Source: an uncultured Clostridia bacterium (lineage in GTDB: Bacteria > Bacillota > Clostridia > Lachnospirales > CAG-274). From it: a DNA stretch of 16,797 nucleotides. The position numbers were made by a program, and so were the translations under genes. Where the stretch lies: positions 1-16,797 of the forward strand of contig CANQBT010000034.1 of NCBI GenBank assembly GCA_947589405.1, given 5' to 3'. Positions 16,110-16,797 of this stretch are shown here, piece by piece. How positions within the stretch are numbered: the stretch's first letter is position 1; every line of letters begins with the position of its first letter. The notes beneath the pieces are model-generated. The model did not search any database. It was not told the DNA's origin and saw nothing but the letters and a program-made list of their open reading frames with translations.

Positions 16110-16797
16110 CTATATTAATTTAAGTACATCGTTGAATGCAATATAAATTCCCAGCGCCATTAAAAGCACAAAGCCTATAAAATGTATTATTCCCTCTATA
16201 TTTTTGGGAACTGTCCTTCTTGTAATAAGCTCGATCACGGCAATAACAATACGTCCTCCGTCTATTGCAGGCAAAGGGAAAAGATTAATAACGCCTAAAT
16301 TTGCACTTAAAAGCGCCGTAAGATTGAGCATTGAAAATAAAACAGCCCATCCGTTTATTTTTACAGATTCCTGATAAACCTGACCTACGGCAGACGTAAT
16401 GCCTATAGGACCTGACATTTCAGTAATGGCGATCTTGCTTGTGACCAGCTCTGCAAAGGCATAAGCGGTCATTTTTACAATGCTTATCATATTGAAATAT
16501 CCATATGAAATGTAATCTCTTAATCTGCCCTTTTCAAGCAAATTATCCTTATCAAGCCCCATAACATCAAAATAAGGAGCCTTTACGTCAAGCGAAAAGC
16601 CAAAAAGTACCCTTTTCTCCTTTTCGTCATAGCGTGGAGTAATGCTGAGATCCATTTTTTCACCATTTCTCTTAATGGTAAGGATATGACTGTCAGTATT
16701 GCCCTGAGAAGTGTAAAAGTCAAAATCGCTTCTGCTGTGTACGCTGTGAGAATCCACAGCGGTAATTATATCTCCCGGCTGTACTCCCGCTTCCATA
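16110..16797 (-). CDS. rseP: RseP-family site-2 metalloprotease, C-terminal part (runs off window)
   Basis: RseP proteases cut membrane-embedded substrates, such as anti-sigma factors, within the lipid bilayer. Only the last 229 or so codons are in the window; the N-terminal HExxH zinc motif lies beyond the edge. Visible are most of a PDZ domain (from EAGVQPGDII, about 2-70), the conserved MSGPIGI segment (127-133), and the second catalytic motif NLFPLPAIDGG (171-181), in which D179 would be the third zinc ligand, followed by a final membrane helix (about 205-223). The Met at the edge is an internal residue, not a start. Together with ispG and polC it forms the operon that in many Firmicutes begins with uppS, cdsA and dxr (established for the order; not visible here). 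Confidence 0.94.
   Translation of the reverse strand, partial: MEAGVQPGDIITAVDSHSVHSRSDFDFYTSQGNTDSHILTIKRNGEKMDLSITPRYDEKEKRVLFGFSLDVKAPYFDVMGLDKDNLLEKGRLRDYISYGYFNMISIVKMTAYAFAELVTSKIAITEMSGPIGITSAVGQVYQESVKINGWAVLFSMLNLTALLSANLGVINLFPLPAIDGGRIVIAVIELITRRTVPKNIEGIIHFIGFVLLMALGIYIAFNDVLKLI

Overview
The window looks like chromosomal DNA from a low-GC Gram-positive bacterium, most likely a member of the Clostridia. Support comes from a PolC-type replicative polymerase, the rseP-ispG-polC gene order common in Firmicutes, strong GGAGG-type ribosome binding sites, near-consensus sigma-A promoters and AT-rich codon use (many ATA, AGA and AGG codons). I cannot name the genus. No tRNA, rRNA, CRISPR array or intact insertion sequence is visible.

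Layout. (1) Positions 1-3763, minus strand: the 5' part of a branched-chain aminotransferase gene (ilvE, cut by the window edge, own promoter), preceded by a tightly packed set running SGNH-fold membrane-anchored protein, small one-helix membrane protein, gltX. (2) Positions 3764-3899: a divergent intergenic region with two back-to-back near-consensus promoters. (3) Positions 3900-7758, plus strand: a MoxR ATPase / DUF58 / membrane transglutaminase-like operon ending in a probably bidirectional terminator. (4) Positions 7804-8649, minus: a fumarylacetoacetate-hydrolase-family enzyme. (5) Positions 8868-9173, plus: a small two-helix membrane protein with a very basic tail, behind a perfect-consensus promoter overlapped by an inverted repeat and repeated GAAC motifs. 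(6) Positions 9410-10048, plus: a long RpiB/LacA/LacB-type sugar-phosphate isomerase. (7) Positions 10049-10651: a 603-base gap with no convincing gene but several inverted repeats, two of them terminator-like. (8) Positions 10652-16797, minus: polC, ispG and the 3' part of rseP, in one operon.

Most genes are housekeeping: amino-acid synthesis, tRNA charging, isoprenoid synthesis, replication and membrane proteolysis. The most unusual part is the divergent envelope locus at 2250-7758. The transglutaminase-like protein lacks its catalytic Cys and His, and the residue at the Asp position is Asn. The divergently transcribed SGNH-fold protein keeps its GDS serine but has Asn and Ser where the catalytic Asp and His belong. 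Two adjacent, probably inactive hydrolase folds, both membrane-anchored and driven from one 136-base promoter region, suggest an envelope assembly or scaffolding module, not two enzymes. That reading is inference.
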